DNA of 64,000 nt from DASTFP01 sp963816855. GTDB lineage: Bacteria > Verrucomicrobiota > Verrucomicrobiia > Chthoniobacterales > Terrimicrobiaceae. A model generated the notes under the pieces. That model saw only the letters and a list, made by a program, of their open reading frames with translations, had not been told where the DNA came from and did no database searches. The first letter of the stretch is position 1; every line of letters starts with the position of its first letter. The DNA is taken from the NCBI GenBank assembly GCA_963816855.1, contig CAWFMA010000017.1, positions 85,802 through 149,801 of the forward strand, given 5' to 3'. Below, piece by piece: positions 42,272 to 52,033 of the stretch. The position numbers were made by a program, and so were the translations under genes.

Positions 42272-42946
42272 GTGGAACCGAGCAGCGGTAGTTTGCTCAC
42301 TGACCTCTGGCCGCCAGGATTCGAGGACGGGGGACGCCGCGTGCTGGCCAAGTGCGAGGAGATGACGCTCTATGAGCTTTACCGACCAGGCGGAGAACAG
42401 GAGGTCGTGTTAGCCCCCGAAATCGAGCGCATCCTTTGGCGGCACCTCTTCCGCATCAACGACACCTACGACGCGGAAGGTTGGGAAAGGAAGGATCGCG
42501 ACCGCCGGTTCTCTTTGGCCATGGCCATGAAACGCCTGCATCAATTCACCATGCAGCGGCATCGCAAAGGCGAGACGAGCGGAGCGATCCAAGTGGCACA
42601 AGCTCTTGCCGGAAGCTTTGGTGAGGAAATTGAAGGGGTGCTCAACTCGGACGACGTGGAGACAGCGTCCCGACGCTTGGGTGATAAGGTACGCGTAGCG
42701 GTGAAGGCCTTGGCGCGAGCGGAAGGAAAACTCCCGGATAGGCGGACAAACAAGACGCTTCCAGCACCCGCGGCATTGATTCTGGTAGCCAAGGCGTTGT
42801 TCGCAGACCTGCGACGGATACCTCCGACTGAGACACTTTTGCTGGCCATGGAAGAACGGGGGTATCGCCAGTCAGGCAACGACCCCGATGAGAAATGGAA
42901 GGAGCTTTTTCAAAGGGCCGGGTCTGATCCGATGGTGGCGTTCTAA
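42272..42946 (+). CDS. Hypothetical protein of the integrative element
   Basis: An intact frame of 224 codons with no recognisable domain. The N-terminal 80 residues are acidic (APEIERILWRHLFRINDTYD). The C-terminal half is helical and basic (AVKALARAEGKLPDRRTNKT, KALFADLRRIPPTETLLLAM). The sequence has the look of a small nucleic-acid-binding or regulatory protein, but nothing specific can be claimed. It follows the integrase by 26 bp and precedes the excisionase-like gene, so it belongs to the element. Confidence 0.6.
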   Translation: MEPSSGSLLTDLWPPGFEDGGRRVLAKCEEMTLYELYRPGGEQEVVLAPEIERILWRHLFRINDTYDAEGWERKDRDRRFSLAMAMKRLHQFTMQRHRKGETSGAIQVAQALAGSFGEEIEGVLNSDDVETASRRLGDKVRVAVKALARAEGKLPDRRTNKTLPAPAALILVAKALFADLRRIPPTETLLLAMEERGYRQSGNDPDEKWKELFQRAGSDPMVAF

Positions 42947-43008
42947 ATAAACCCCCTAGTAGTCCGGACTACAAGAGGGTCCTGGCGCTCTTATGCAAGA
43001 GTGCCGGT

Positions 43009-43300
43009 GTGAAAAGGAAAGCAACTATTGTCGCCCACGAACCGGCACGGTATGCCCGCGAGCCGGAGTTCGTCGACTCCTACGGACTGAAAGCCGGCTT
43101 TGGCATCAGCCGAAGTTTGGCCTATGTGCTTGCCCAGGAGGGACTACATCCAATCCGTCAGTATCCGCCGTCCGGGAGCGGAGCGCGGAAAGCGACTTTG
43201 GCGGGTGAGTTCGATCCGGCGTTATTTGAATGACCTCGAGCGCAAGCAACGGGTCAAGAAACCCGCTCTCATGGAAGTCGTGGAGGATTCCGCGCAATGA
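43009..43300 (+). pseudogene. AlpA-like excisionase/DNA-binding protein, frameshifted
   Basis: The N-terminal half in one frame reads FVDSYGLKAGFGISRSLAYV, a winged-helix AlpA/Xis-type DNA-binding helix pair. Near 43145 the reading shifts: the second half, SVSIRRPGAERGKRLWRVSS followed by IRRYLNDLERKQ, is the matching C-terminal wing and helix. One indel in a roughly 95-residue gene explains both frames. Such proteins direct excision or regulate integrases in integrative elements. The gene is a pseudogene unless the indel is an error. Confidence 0.78.
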
Positions 43301-43407
43301 GTCCCAGGGGGCAACTCCCAGCCGACTACCTCCTCTGGGCCTTGCGGAACCTGCCCAAGCTTTCGTCTTCCACACCCGAAGCGATCAAAGGCTACCTAAA
43401 CCCCTGA
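43297..43407 (+). CDS. Small element-encoded peptide (36 residues)
   Basis: An ATG overlapping the excisionase stop (ATGA) opens a 36-codon frame, MSPRGQLPADYLLWALRNLP to a TGA at 43405. The coupling and protein-like composition suggest a real small gene. No homologue or function is known to me. Confidence 0.4.
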   Translation: MSPRGQLPADYLLWALRNLPKLSSSTPEAIKGYLNP

Positions 43408-43426
43408 AATTCACCTCAATAACATA

Positions 43427-44030
43427 ATGAAAGAAAACAGTGAACCTAGTAATAGCGGCAAAGAAGGCTACGACCCTTTTGCGCCGGAAAATGTCCGATT
43501 GGATCAGTCCGAGTTGGATCGTCCCGCGGTAAAGCCTGAGTTAACTTCACTTCCGGTCCGAAAGCCCGAGAAATTCGAGTTTATCCGCGTATGCTCTGAT
43601 CCGGATTTCCGTTTCGGACCGATAAGTTTCATAGAGATCAAGAGAAGCCGAGAGTACTGCCTCAGTGCCGCCACAATTCAAATCCAACCTGGCTCCGCGG
43701 GAATACTGGATCGGATACGTTTTTCTGGCGACGAACACCTTGGAGAAGCCCTTTCTTTGGATCGTGAAAACGCAAAGCCCAACGGGCCGTATAAGCGATT
43801 GGTACACCTCGGAACAGGAATGTGTTGAACGAGCAATGGAGGAATGGCTGCAAGTGGTGGCTGATACCGAGGACGGAGTCTACAAGGTCTCGCCTGCGCA
43901 GGATAATTTGGGAGAGCCCAAATATCCGGACAAGACTCCTGCGGAGATCCTCAGGCTGGGCTTCAAACGACACTGGGTCGACAGTCTGGAGCACCCGATC
44001 TTTAGTCAGCTGCGAGGCAAGAAGAGTTAA
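43427..44030 (+). pseudogene. Element-encoded hypothetical protein, frameshifted
   Basis: The first frame gives a Ser/Pro-rich N-terminus (DPFAPENVRLDQSELDRPAV) and KPEKFEFIRVCSDPDFRFGP. A shift near 43660 leads to YWIGYVFLATNTLEKPFLWI, WYTSEQECVERAMEEWLQVV and AEILRLGFKRHWVDSLEHPI. The pattern of a short N-terminal region, a central beta sandwich with FLWI, and a C-terminal AMEEW helix is shared by a family of unknown function that I associate with integrative elements carrying a polA-like gene (recollection). One frameshift; otherwise complete at about 200 codons. Confidence 0.65.
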
Positions 44031-44045
44031 GCAGGGGGTTTTAGG

Positions 44046-45773
44046 ATGGGGCCGTTTAAAGAGGTCTGGGCTGTCGATTTCGAATACCGCCATCCCGATG
44101 GAGAATTGCCGGATCCCGTTTGCCTCGTTGCCTGGGAGTTGCTAGCACGCCGCCAGATCCGGCTTTGGCACGATCAATTCGGTAAGGATCCGCCGTATTC
44201 CCTGGCGGCGGATTCGCTGTTTGTCTCTTTCGCGGCAAATGCGGAACTGAGCTGTCATCTCGTGCTCAACTGGCCGATGCCTCAACGTATTCTGGATCTC
44301 CGGGCCGAGTTTTTGAGGGTGGTTAACACTACTCCCCGGGACCCCATGTAACAAAAAGGCGAATCTGCTGGACGCGCTAGCCTACTACGGCCTGGACGGA
44401 ATAGGCGCCGGGGAAAAGAAATACTGGAGGAAAGTGATCGAACGCGGGCCCGCCTTGGACGAAAGAAGAGCGGGAGGGGATTTTAGCCTATTGCGAAACC
44501 GATGTTATTGCGCTCGACCGATTACTTGCCGCCATGAGTGCTCGATCCCATATCGATCTTCCCCGGGCTCTTGTGCGAGGCCGGTATATGGCCGCGGTGG
44601 CTCGGATGGAAGCGACGGGAGTGCCGATCGACACGGAACGCCACGCGCGTTTACAGGAACGGTGGGAGCCCATCAAAAAGGATTTAATCCTCACGGTAGG
44701 GGGACGCTACGATGACGTTTACGACGCCGATGGGTCTTTCGGAGAGAACCGTTTCGCCCGGCTTACCTTGCGCGTCGAGACCAAGGCTGGCCTCGTCTGG
44801 ATAGCGGCCGGCTGGACCTCAAAGACAAAACCTTCAAGGCGATGGCGGCGATACATCCGGAATATGAGCCGTTGCGTCAACTGCGCTACACGCTCGACAA
44901 GCTGAAATTGAACGAGCTCATTATAGGACGGGAGGGATTCAATCGCTGTTGGCTGGTTCCTTTCGGGTCCAGGACGAGCCGGAATCAACCCAGCAACAAG
45001 AAATTTATTTTCGGTCCGGCTGTTTGGCTGAGGGATTTTCTCATTCAGCCGAAAGAGGGTTGGGGTTTGGCTTACATTGACTGGGTCGGCCAGGAAGTCG
45101 GCATCGCGGCGGCACTTTCCCGGGATCCCGCAATGATGGAGGCCTACAACAGTCCGGATTTTTACATCACTTTTGGCATACAAGGAAATCTGTTGCCGCA
45201 AGGCGCCACGGCTGAAACTCACGGGCTCAGCGCGACTCCCTTAAAGTCACCAGTCTATCGACTCAATACGGCACGTCCTCTCAGGCTTTAGCCGAACGCC
45301 TTGATCAGCCGGATATCGTCGGTCGCAACCTCCTGGCGTGTTACCACAGGGTTTTCAAAATATTCTGGAAATGGTCGGATAACAGCGTAAGCCGGAGCCT
45401 TATTCACAATCGGCAGGATACGGTTTTCGGCTGGACATTGCGGTTCCTCGAGCGGCCCCGGATCAATTCTGTCCGGAATTTCTTCATGCAGGCCAACGGC
45501 GCGGAAATGATGCGTTTGGCCGCGTGCCTGGCAACGGAAAACGGAATCCTTGTGTGTGCTCCGGTGCATGACGCATTTCTGATCATGGCTCCCATAGACC
45601 GACTGCCGGCCGACGTAGAACGGATGCGCGCCTACATGGAAGAGGCCTCGGCCGTCGTCCTGAATGGGTTCAGATTGCGGACCGACCAGCATGTTTTCCT
45701 TTATCCGAATCACTATGCGGATCCCAAAGGCCGCGGAAACGAAATGCTCGCCCGTGTCTCAGAGCTTTTATGA
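44046..45773 (+). pseudogene. Family A DNA polymerase-like gene, multiply frameshifted
   Basis: Reading begins at ATG 44046 with VWAVDFEYRHPDGELPDPVC, a DEDD 3'-5' exonuclease motif I (D-F-E). Further frames supply NLLDALAYYGLDGIGAGEK and YCETDVIALDRLLAAM (exonuclease motif III), then MEATGVPIDTERHARL. The palm motif A is in GLAYIDWVGQEVGIAAAL, and motif C is VCAPVHDAFLIMAP near 45560. So the exonuclease and polymerase halves of a roughly 570-residue Pol I-type enzyme are present in order, but spread over at least four frame changes, and part of the fingers region is scrambled around 45200-45290. It is a replication gene of the element, now dead. Confidence 0.85.
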
Positions 45774-46192
45774 AAGACGGCGACGGCCTTGACAAGTTCG
45801 ACATCGAATCTCTGCGGATACCAGAAGAAGAGCTCGTCCGTCCTGACACTCACAAGAAAAAGACGTTGGGTAGCCGACGCCCGCTCAAGGAAAAGGAATT
45901 CTGCAAATTTCCGTTCCGTGTAATGGCGAGCATTGCAAAAATCGGCCGGCAAGCGGGAGGGGTCGTTGGAGTAATGGCCGCGCTATACGAAATCTGGTAT
46001 CGAGGCTGCCATTACAATCCCGTCAGATTAACCTCCGCAACTCTACGAAAATATGGGGTATCTCCCCACCAGAAACTCCGCGCTCTCCGATTTTTGGAAA
46101 AATCTGGATGTATCTGGGTCGATCGCGAACACGGGAAAAATCCGCTTGTGACTTTGAAATGGCTTCCGCTCAAAAGCGAATTCGAACGGTAA
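45770..46192 (+). CDS. Small winged-helix-like protein of the element
   Basis: An intact 140-residue protein whose ATG overlaps the polymerase stop by 4 bp. The C-terminal half reads like a helix-turn-helix or winged-helix domain: RLTSATLRKYGVSPHQKLRA, LRFLEKSGCIWVDREHGKNP, VTLKWLP. Preceding helices FRVMASIAKIGRQAGGVVGV may be a dimerisation region. The three palindromic repeats start two bases after its stop, so it may bind them as a replication initiator or autoregulator (inference). It is one of the few undamaged genes in the element. Confidence 0.65.
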   Translation: MKDGDGLDKFDIESLRIPEEELVRPDTHKKKTLGSRRPLKEKEFCKFPFRVMASIAKIGRQAGGVVGVMAALYEIWYRGCHYNPVRLTSATLRKYGVSPHQKLRALRFLEKSGCIWVDREHGKNPLVTLKWLPLKSEFER

Positions 46193-46193
46193 A

Positions 46194-46257
46194 ACATCTG
46201 CAGATCTGCAGAGGTAACATCTGCGGATCTGTCAATAAACATCTGCAGATCTGCAGA
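46194..46257. repeat. Three 22-23-bp palindromic direct repeats (iteron-like)
   Basis: Copies start at 46194, 46217 and 46239, each beginning ACATCTGC followed by A or G and GATCTG. Copies 1 and 3 share ACATCTGCAGATCTGCAGA and contain the perfect palindrome CTGCAGATCTGCAG. Copy 2 is degenerate (one change in the palindrome and a different 3' end). The spacing of 22 and 23 bp places them on the same helix face, as for iterons or multi-operator sites. Confidence 0.8.
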
Positions 46258-46341
46258 TACGTCCCCCCTTCTTTATTCTTTAGGGTGTAAGGGGTATTCT
46301 TAAAACAGTACCTCACCTCACTACCTCTACCTTCAAAATAC

Positions 46342-46697
46342 ATGGAATGCGCCATTCAAGATATTGGTCATCTTCCCGGAGAATGCGTTCGTGCTCTACA
46401 GAGTCTCTTCCCGTTGTTCGAGGAGAAGTCCTTCTCCTTCGATTTAATCACCGGGCGTCACGATTGTTCGATTGTCTGGTTTGAACGCATTCATGATCGC
46501 CGACGATATTCCGTCGCTCTGGGTTCAAATGGGTTTTTACGCCTTCGTCGTACGACAGTGATGATACCCGGATCACATTGTTTCGGTCGCGCGCTCAGCA
46601 CCAGGAAGATTTTGACGATCTCTCCGATGCTTTTATGAGATCCGAATCCGAATGGACGGGCTACAAAATCGAAATCCGGCCCGGTCTTTGGGTTTAA
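46342..46697 (+). pseudogene. Element-encoded hypothetical protein, frameshifted
   Basis: The first frame encodes ALQSLFPLFEEKSFSFDLIT and VWFERIHDRRRYSVALGSNG. A shift near 46540 continues the protein in another frame as DDTRITLFRSRAQHQEDFDD, then FMRSESEWTGYKIEIRPGLW and a stop at 46695-46697. The stop overlaps the ATG of the next frame (TAATG), an arrangement seen in coupled genes. Product unknown; about 118 codons. Confidence 0.55.
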
Positions 46698-47041
46698 TGA
46701 AGACGCCCAGCCACACCTTCACCGTCTCGATTGAGCCGGGAGGCAATTTGATCATCGGCATTCCACCGGACCACACAGTTTCGATTCAACTCAATGGCAG
46801 TCGCACTTGGCCGAAGTCGAAGACCTGTAGCGCATCGGTTGAATGGATTCACGCCGCGATGTCTCGCAAGCATCAGCGAGAGAATCCAACCGGCAAGCCC
46901 AGGCGCAGACGCTTGCTCACGCATTCCGACCACCCGGCGTTCGACGGCTTCGGAAACATAGGTCACCTGCGCAAGGAACTTCATGGCCGCATCCTCCCGC
47001 GGGAAGAGTCGTTGCCAGGCGCTCGTTGGTCTGGAGGTTAA
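46697..47041 (+). CDS. Hypothetical protein, coupled start
   Basis: The ATG overlaps the previous stop (TAATG). The first 45 codons look protein-like (MKTPSHTFTVSIEPGGNLII, then GIPPDHTVSIQLNGS). The frame after about 46850 becomes basic and random-looking and enters the antisense region of the pRiA4b-like pseudogene, so the native protein was probably shorter or is frameshifted. Function unknown. Confidence 0.35.
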   Translation: MKTPSHTFTVSIEPGGNLIIGIPPDHTVSIQLNGSRTWPKSKTCSASVEWIHAAMSRKHQRENPTGKPRRRRLLTHSDHPAFDGFGNIGHLRKELHGRILPREESLPGARWSGG

Positions 47042-47649
47042 AGCGATCGGGTTCCAATGGTCCGTGCTCAAGAAGTCGCCGATCGACGTTTTGCCTCCCT
47101 TCGCGAACGGCGTCTCGTAGCAAGCTCAATGTGCTGGCTGGCTGCTCGGGATGCGTGGCGGACAGCAACCGAATCGTTGCTTCCACTAAGGCCGGATCGC
47201 TCACGCCCGCTCCCTGCTGCCTGCGTTTGAGCATCAGCCCATACCCCTCAGGCCCGCCGCAACTTCCCGAGGCCTAGCGCCACGACCACCCAGGCAAACG
47301 GGTTCTCGGTCGTCAGTCGCATCGATCTTCTTGAATGTCCATGACACGGAGCTCCCACTCCCGCATGTCCAGCAAGTCGCAGATGTAGAGGAACTTCTCT
47401 TGGCGATGCAGGCGAAACTCTCGCAGTGGCTTGGATCGCGTGCGACCTCGGAAGCTGTTGAACTCCTTCCCGTGGATTCGAAAGGAGTATCCGAGATCGG
47501 CCACTCCAGCCCAATAGCTGCTGGAAGACATCATGCAAATCGCTCAGTTCGGTGTCGTCGCTCACCGAAATTAGGCGGGCGACCATCGGGCTTACGTCGC
47601 GCAGAACAGCTCGCAGAATCAATCGTTTGAAAGGGATCGTGTCAGACAT
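46990..47649 (-). pseudogene. Plasmid pRiA4b ORF-3-like protein, frameshifted
   Basis: ATG 47649 opens with FKRLILRAVLRDVSPMVARL and LSDLHDVFQQLLGWSG, the N-terminal pattern of pRiA4b ORF-3-like (IS1096 TnpR-like passenger) proteins. The frame then shifts to DLGYSFRIHGKEFNSFRGRT and FLYICDLLDMREWELRVMDI (the family's Y-D-x-x-D-x-W-E-H strand, here altered). It shifts again to PVCLGGRGARPREV and finally to LEHGPLEPDRFNLQTNERLA, which matches the family C-terminus (F-D-x-x-x-V-N). Three or more frame changes. The family is common on plasmids and mobile DNA; its function is unclear. Confidence 0.72.
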
Positions 47650-47671
47650 CCCTCAAGCCTACGACACTCGC

Positions 47672-47694
47672 TTACCCCCCGACTTCTTGACGCT
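47672..47694 (+). repeat. Direct repeat copy 1 (with 51299-51321)
   Basis: CCCCCGACTTCTTGACGCT occurs here within TTACCCCCC... and again at 51303-51321 within TTAACCCCC.... The two same-orientation copies bracket the 3.6-kb segment carrying the GH15-like gene. Flanks differ on both sides. Confidence 0.7.
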
Positions 47695-47944
47695 GAAATG
47701 CTCTCCGTTTGCCGAGACGTTTGGCGTCTGCCCGTGCGTTTTTCCGTTGCGCCGAAGACGTTAACTCTCCCCTCAGATCGGCGCTGATCCCGGAAAAGGG
47801 GTGACTTTGCGCCTTACAAGCGCTACCAATCAGTGTGCACAGAAAATGCTATTGTGCGAGGGTTCGCATGAAAAATGCGTTTGGAAGTGAGTATGCAGGA
47901 AAGCTGGTCATGCGCCTCTGTGGACAGGACTGTTTGGAGAAGCC

Positions 47945-50900
47945 ATGGAACTGAATTCAAAGGCTGGCGAGGAACGCTTGAACCAGCTCGACCGTTACTT
48001 TGAGGCGGTTCAGTCGGTAATTTTGGCGCGGCAACATCCGGTGACCGGCCTCTTGCCGGCCAGCACGGCGATAACGGTGCACGGAGACTACACCGATGCC
48101 TGGGTTCGCGATAACGTCTATAGCATTTATGCCCTATGGGGCTTGGCGCTCGCGTATCGGCGCCATGCGCCCGATGATCGTCGGCGCCGCGAACTCGAAT
48201 ACGCAGTGGTCCGGCTGATGCGCGGGTTGCTCGCGGCGATGATGGGCCAGGCGGCAAAGGTTGAGCGATTCAAGCACGCACAAAACCCGCTCGATGCCTT
48301 GCACGCTAAATACGACACCGCTCTCGGCCAACCTATTGCCGCCGACGACAAGTGGGGCCATCTCCAGCTCGATGCCACTTCTCTCTACTTGCTCACGCTG
48401 GCACAGATGATCGCGGGAGGAATTGACTTGATCTGGAGTCCCGTGGAGGTCGCGTTCGTCCAGAATCTGATCTACTACATTGGCCGCGCTTACCGGACGC
48501 CGGATTACGGAATTTGGGAGCGCGGCAACAAGATCAATAGCGGTAATCGCGAAATCAACGCCAGCTCCGTCGGAATGGCGCTTGCTGCGCTCGAGGCCCT
48601 GGATGGGTTCAATTTGTACGGCCCCGGCGGCGATAGCAGCACGCAGGTGCACGTGCTTCCCGACGAAATCGCCCGGGCTCAAATTACCCTCTATAGTCTG
48701 CTGCCGCGAGAATCGGCTTCCAAGGAGGTCGATGCCGCAACGCTCGCCGTGATTGGTTTCCCTGCGTTTGCGGTTGCCGACGAGGAGCTCGTAAATCGCA
48801 CACGGTCAGCGATCGTTGACCTGCTGCAGGGCAACTATGGCTGCAAGCGGTTTCTTCGTGATGGGCATCAAACGGTCCTCGAAGATCACAGCCGCCTGCA
48901 TTACGAGCCGAGCGAGCTCAAGGTCTTCGAGCACATCGAGTGCGAGTGGCCGCTCTTCTTTACGTATCTCCTTTTGGATGCCCATTATCGCGAGGATGCC
49001 GAGCTGGCGGCCGACTATCGCCGCCGTCTTCTCGCGCTCGAGCAGAAAAGCAATGGGGTCGGTCTGCTGCCCGGAGCTTTACTATGTTCCCGCCTCCAGC
49101 GTCGAGGCCGAAAAGGCCAATCCCGGCAGCCAGAAGCGATTGCCGAATGAAAATGTGCCCCTCGTCTGGGCCCAAAGTCTCTGGTGGCTCGCCCAGATGC
49201 TCGACGACGGCCTGCTCGATCGCAGCGACATCGATCCGCTTGGGCGTCATCGCCGACGCCCGAAACCCGCACCCCCTGTCCAGATTGCCATCCTGGCAGA
49301 AGATCTCGAGACTCAAACCCAACTGGCCGCTTTGGGAATCCGCGTCGAGCGGGTAGACGAACTGGAAACCATTGAGCTGCGTCCGGCGCGCGACCTGGCT
49401 CGCTTTTACTCGGCCCAAGGCGCGGTCCCGGTTCTCGGCTTGACCGGCCGACCGGAGCGGCGTCTTCGCAGCTTGACGACGGCGCGCTTTTACCGTTTGG
49501 GCGACCGGAGGCTGGCGTTCGCGCCCTCGATCGTGGCAGACTGGGATCACCTCGCATTGGATATGGCCATCCTCTGCCAGCGTTTGCGTAGTGAAGTGGC
49601 CTACCTTTCCCGCTATTGGCAAAGCCAGGGATTTCCGACGCTCGTGGTGCCTTTGGGCCGCCGGCATCTTGCGGAGGGAACCGACTTGCTGTCGGCCCTT
49701 TTGCACGAATGGCGCGACGGGAGCTGCGGACAGACAGTCGTTCGCCTCGGCGCCCTTGGACAGTTTATGGCCTCGGCGGAGTGGATGACGCTCGATCCCA
49801 ACGTAGGGTCCATCCCCGGAAATGGCTCCGGTCTGCGCGGCCAGGCCCAATTGAAGCCGGCGCTCCAAGATCAGCCGGAGCAGAACCTGCCCTTGAGCGC
49901 GGCCGAGGAGCAGGCCTTGGAGTTGGAAGCGGCCCAAGATCAATCGCGGCTCGTCGAGCGTCTGCGAGCCAGCGAGAACATCTATGAGCAGGCAGAATGC
50001 CTGCAAGGACTCGTGCAATTGCTGGGCCGCGGGGGCGAAATTCCCTGGACGCAACAAGGGCCCGAAGGAAGCATCAGCCTGGAAACCTTGCTGGATCAAC
50101 TTTGGCAGCGAGCCAGTCAGGGGCGGCACTGGAGCGTGCTGCGCCGCATCGCGGGGCTGCGGGGATGGTTTGATCCAGCGCTCGAGGAGGCGGTCACCAA
50201 TCTGCTGGTCCGCCAGAAACATGTCCTCGTGGGCAGGGCCTACAGCCCGGATTCGCTGATTACTGAACCAATGGGCGGGCCGGCCATCGCCGAAAGGATC
50301 GCTCGGTTTTCCCGGGAGGACGTCCGGGAGCGTGTCCTGACTCAGGAGATTCTCTTGAGTCTCGACATTCTTGTGAAACTCGAGCCTGAATTGCTGCGGG
50401 GCTTTTTGACCCTTCGGGTAGGCTATTTGATCCTGCTGTTGACCGCGGAGGTTTCGGCGGAATTCTCTCTCAGACAGGATGAGGCTTATGAGAAGTTGTT
50501 GGGCTTTTCACCGTCGGAAGTTCAGTCGCGTCTGATTGCGGTTCTCAGAAATTACGCGCAGGTTGCCAAGCGGCTCGAGAGCCAGGAAGCGCTTTATCTG
50601 AGACCCGGCGCTGAGGTCGCGTGGCATGCGGCAGGAGGCGAGACCGCGCAGCCGTCTCCCACCCCGCCCGATGGCTGGTTCGATCACCGCCGCCGGGGCG
50701 GCGCTCTCGGGCAGGTGCCAGCTCGGTTTTACCCAGGCGTGTGGAAAACCCTCGAGCACTGCTCCGGATTGGTGATCGGCGACAAGCTCGATCGGCGCAA
50801 TCGCATGGAGAGCGCTCCGCTCTTGGCTGAGATGACTCCAGGTGAGACAAACTTTGCCCGCAACGTCGAACACCTGCTGGCCAAAATCGATGCCCCGGAG

Positions 50901-51191
50901 TATCGGCACCTTACCATCGAGGCGCTCGTCGCTCTGGGCGATTTCTTTCGCGAGAATCCGCGTTTCATTCTCTCCGAATATCTGGTCCTGGACGTGATCA
51001 TCGGACACGGCGTACGGTTGGCCTGGCTTCAGGACCACCCGGGAGATGCCTACGAGGATCAAAAAGCCCTGGCCTGGCAACGCTTCTACGAGGAGCCTCC
51101 GGAGTCGGTAGCCCGCTGGATCGTCGCGGGGCTGCGCTATCTGGTGGAACAGGAAAAGCCCGTCGCGTCCTCCCGGCTTGTCCCCGCTTAG
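47945..51191 (+). pseudogene. Phosphorylase-kinase-alpha/GH15-like protein, single frameshift
   Basis: About 1,080 codons in two overlapping frames. The first (47945 to about 49070) has the (alpha/alpha)6-barrel hallmarks of GH15/phosphorylase kinase alpha-beta proteins: DYTDAWVRDNVYSIYALWGL at 48-67, YGIWERGNKINSGNREINAS, and KVFEHIECEWPLFFTYLLLD. An extra G at about 49072 (CCCGGAGCTT for CCCGAGCTT) shifts the frame. Reading continues as PELYYVPASSVEAEKANPGS and NVPLVWAQSLWWLAQMLDDG to the stop at 51189, keeping the C-terminal half intact. Apart from that base the gene is clean, so it is either a recent pseudogene or a sequence error. Relatives occur in cyanobacteria and animals; glycogen phosphorylase lies 3 kb away, suggesting a role in glycogen metabolism. 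Confidence 0.8.
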
Positions 51192-51207
51192 ATCGCATGT
51201 AAAGGAG

Positions 51208-51236
51208 GCGGGTGAGTCTTTGGTAGACTCACCCGC
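51208..51236 (+). terminator. Rho-independent terminator after the GH15-like gene
   Basis: A perfect 12-bp inverted repeat, GCGGGTGAGTCT and AGACTCACCCGC, is separated by a 5-nt loop (TTGGT) and followed by TTTA. It lies 16 bp after the stop codon at 51191. Confidence 0.85.
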
Positions 51237-51298
51237 TTTATGAAAAATTACACCGTTTTCCACAGTGTGACCGCCTTTCCGGGGCGTAGCCTGGCGGC

Positions 51299-51321
51299 TT
51301 AACCCCCGACTTCTTGACGCT
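51299..51321 (+). repeat. Direct repeat copy 2 (with 47672-47694)
   Basis: Same 19-bp core as copy 1, CCCCCGACTTCTTGACGCT, in the same orientation, about 100 bp before the Tn3-type transposase remnant. Confidence 0.7.
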
Positions 51322-51424
51322 CTCGGCGCTCTCCTACATGGCAGCGGTGTCGTTACTCTGTGGCGGTAACAGACGGCTTGATGGCTGCTATAGAGAGAAT
51401 CCCGTCGCACTCGAGCGACGACGC

Positions 51425-51943
51425 GCAAGATCGTTTATGGAGAAGAATTTCGTGGATTCACACGGCCAATCGGAGGTGGCCTTTGCCTTCTGCCACCTGC
51501 TTGGCACCGTGCGGCTGATGGCGTGCCTTAAGCGCATTAAGTATGAGCGGCTCTATCTTCCCAGAGAAAAGGATCGCCGACGACTATCCGAATCTGGCGG
51601 CGTATTTGCCCGCCCAATCCGCTGTGACCTTATCGAGCAGCAGTACGATGAGATGGTCAAAGCGGCCGTGGCCCTTAAGCGCGACACTGCTACGGCAGAG
51701 GCGATTCTGAAGCGGTATAACTCCTACAACTTGACGCACCCAACCTACAAGGCGCTGGCTGAAGCGGGTAAGGCGGAGAAGAGCATCTTTCTCTGCGAGT
51801 ACCTACCCTCGCAGGAGACCCAACATGAGGTCCAGGAGGGACTCAACGTGGTCGAGAACTGGAATGCGACCAATGATTTTATTTGTTATGGCCGTCAGGG
51901 CTTAGCAAATGGCGCTGAAATCGGTTCCCGGCATCGCTCTTGA
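51425..51943 (+). pseudogene. Tn3-family transposase, C-terminal fragment
   Basis: The frame contains FVDSHGQSEVAFAFCHLLGT, the region of the first catalytic Asp of Tn3-type transposases, then RLMACLKRIKYERLYLP. After a local shift around 51565-51600 (alternative frame ADDYPNLAAYLP) it regains FARPIRCDLIEQQYDEMVKA, AEAILKRYNSYNLTHPTYKA and VVENWNATNDFICYG with the final catalytic Glu. The N-terminal 600 or so residues and the extreme C-terminus are missing. Internal shifts and truncation mark it as a dead remnant. Confidence 0.85.
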
Positions 51944-52033
51944 GAGTCTGCCTGAGGAAGCGCGAGGCGTGTTCATACATTATTCAGGGAGCAAGTGCTG
52001 CTATCAGCATTTTTTACCGGGCTTTCGTGTACG

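Noticed and set aside
46200..46260. CRISPR array at the palindromic repeats
   Set aside because: Only three units, no unique spacers of constant length and no cas genes; spacing of 22-23 bp fits iterons or operators.
48960..50222. A 420-codon open frame on the minus strand inside the GH15-like gene
   Set aside because: It is antisense to a recognisable protein, is Arg/Gln/Gly-rich and has no domain or ribosome-binding site; high G+C creates such frames.
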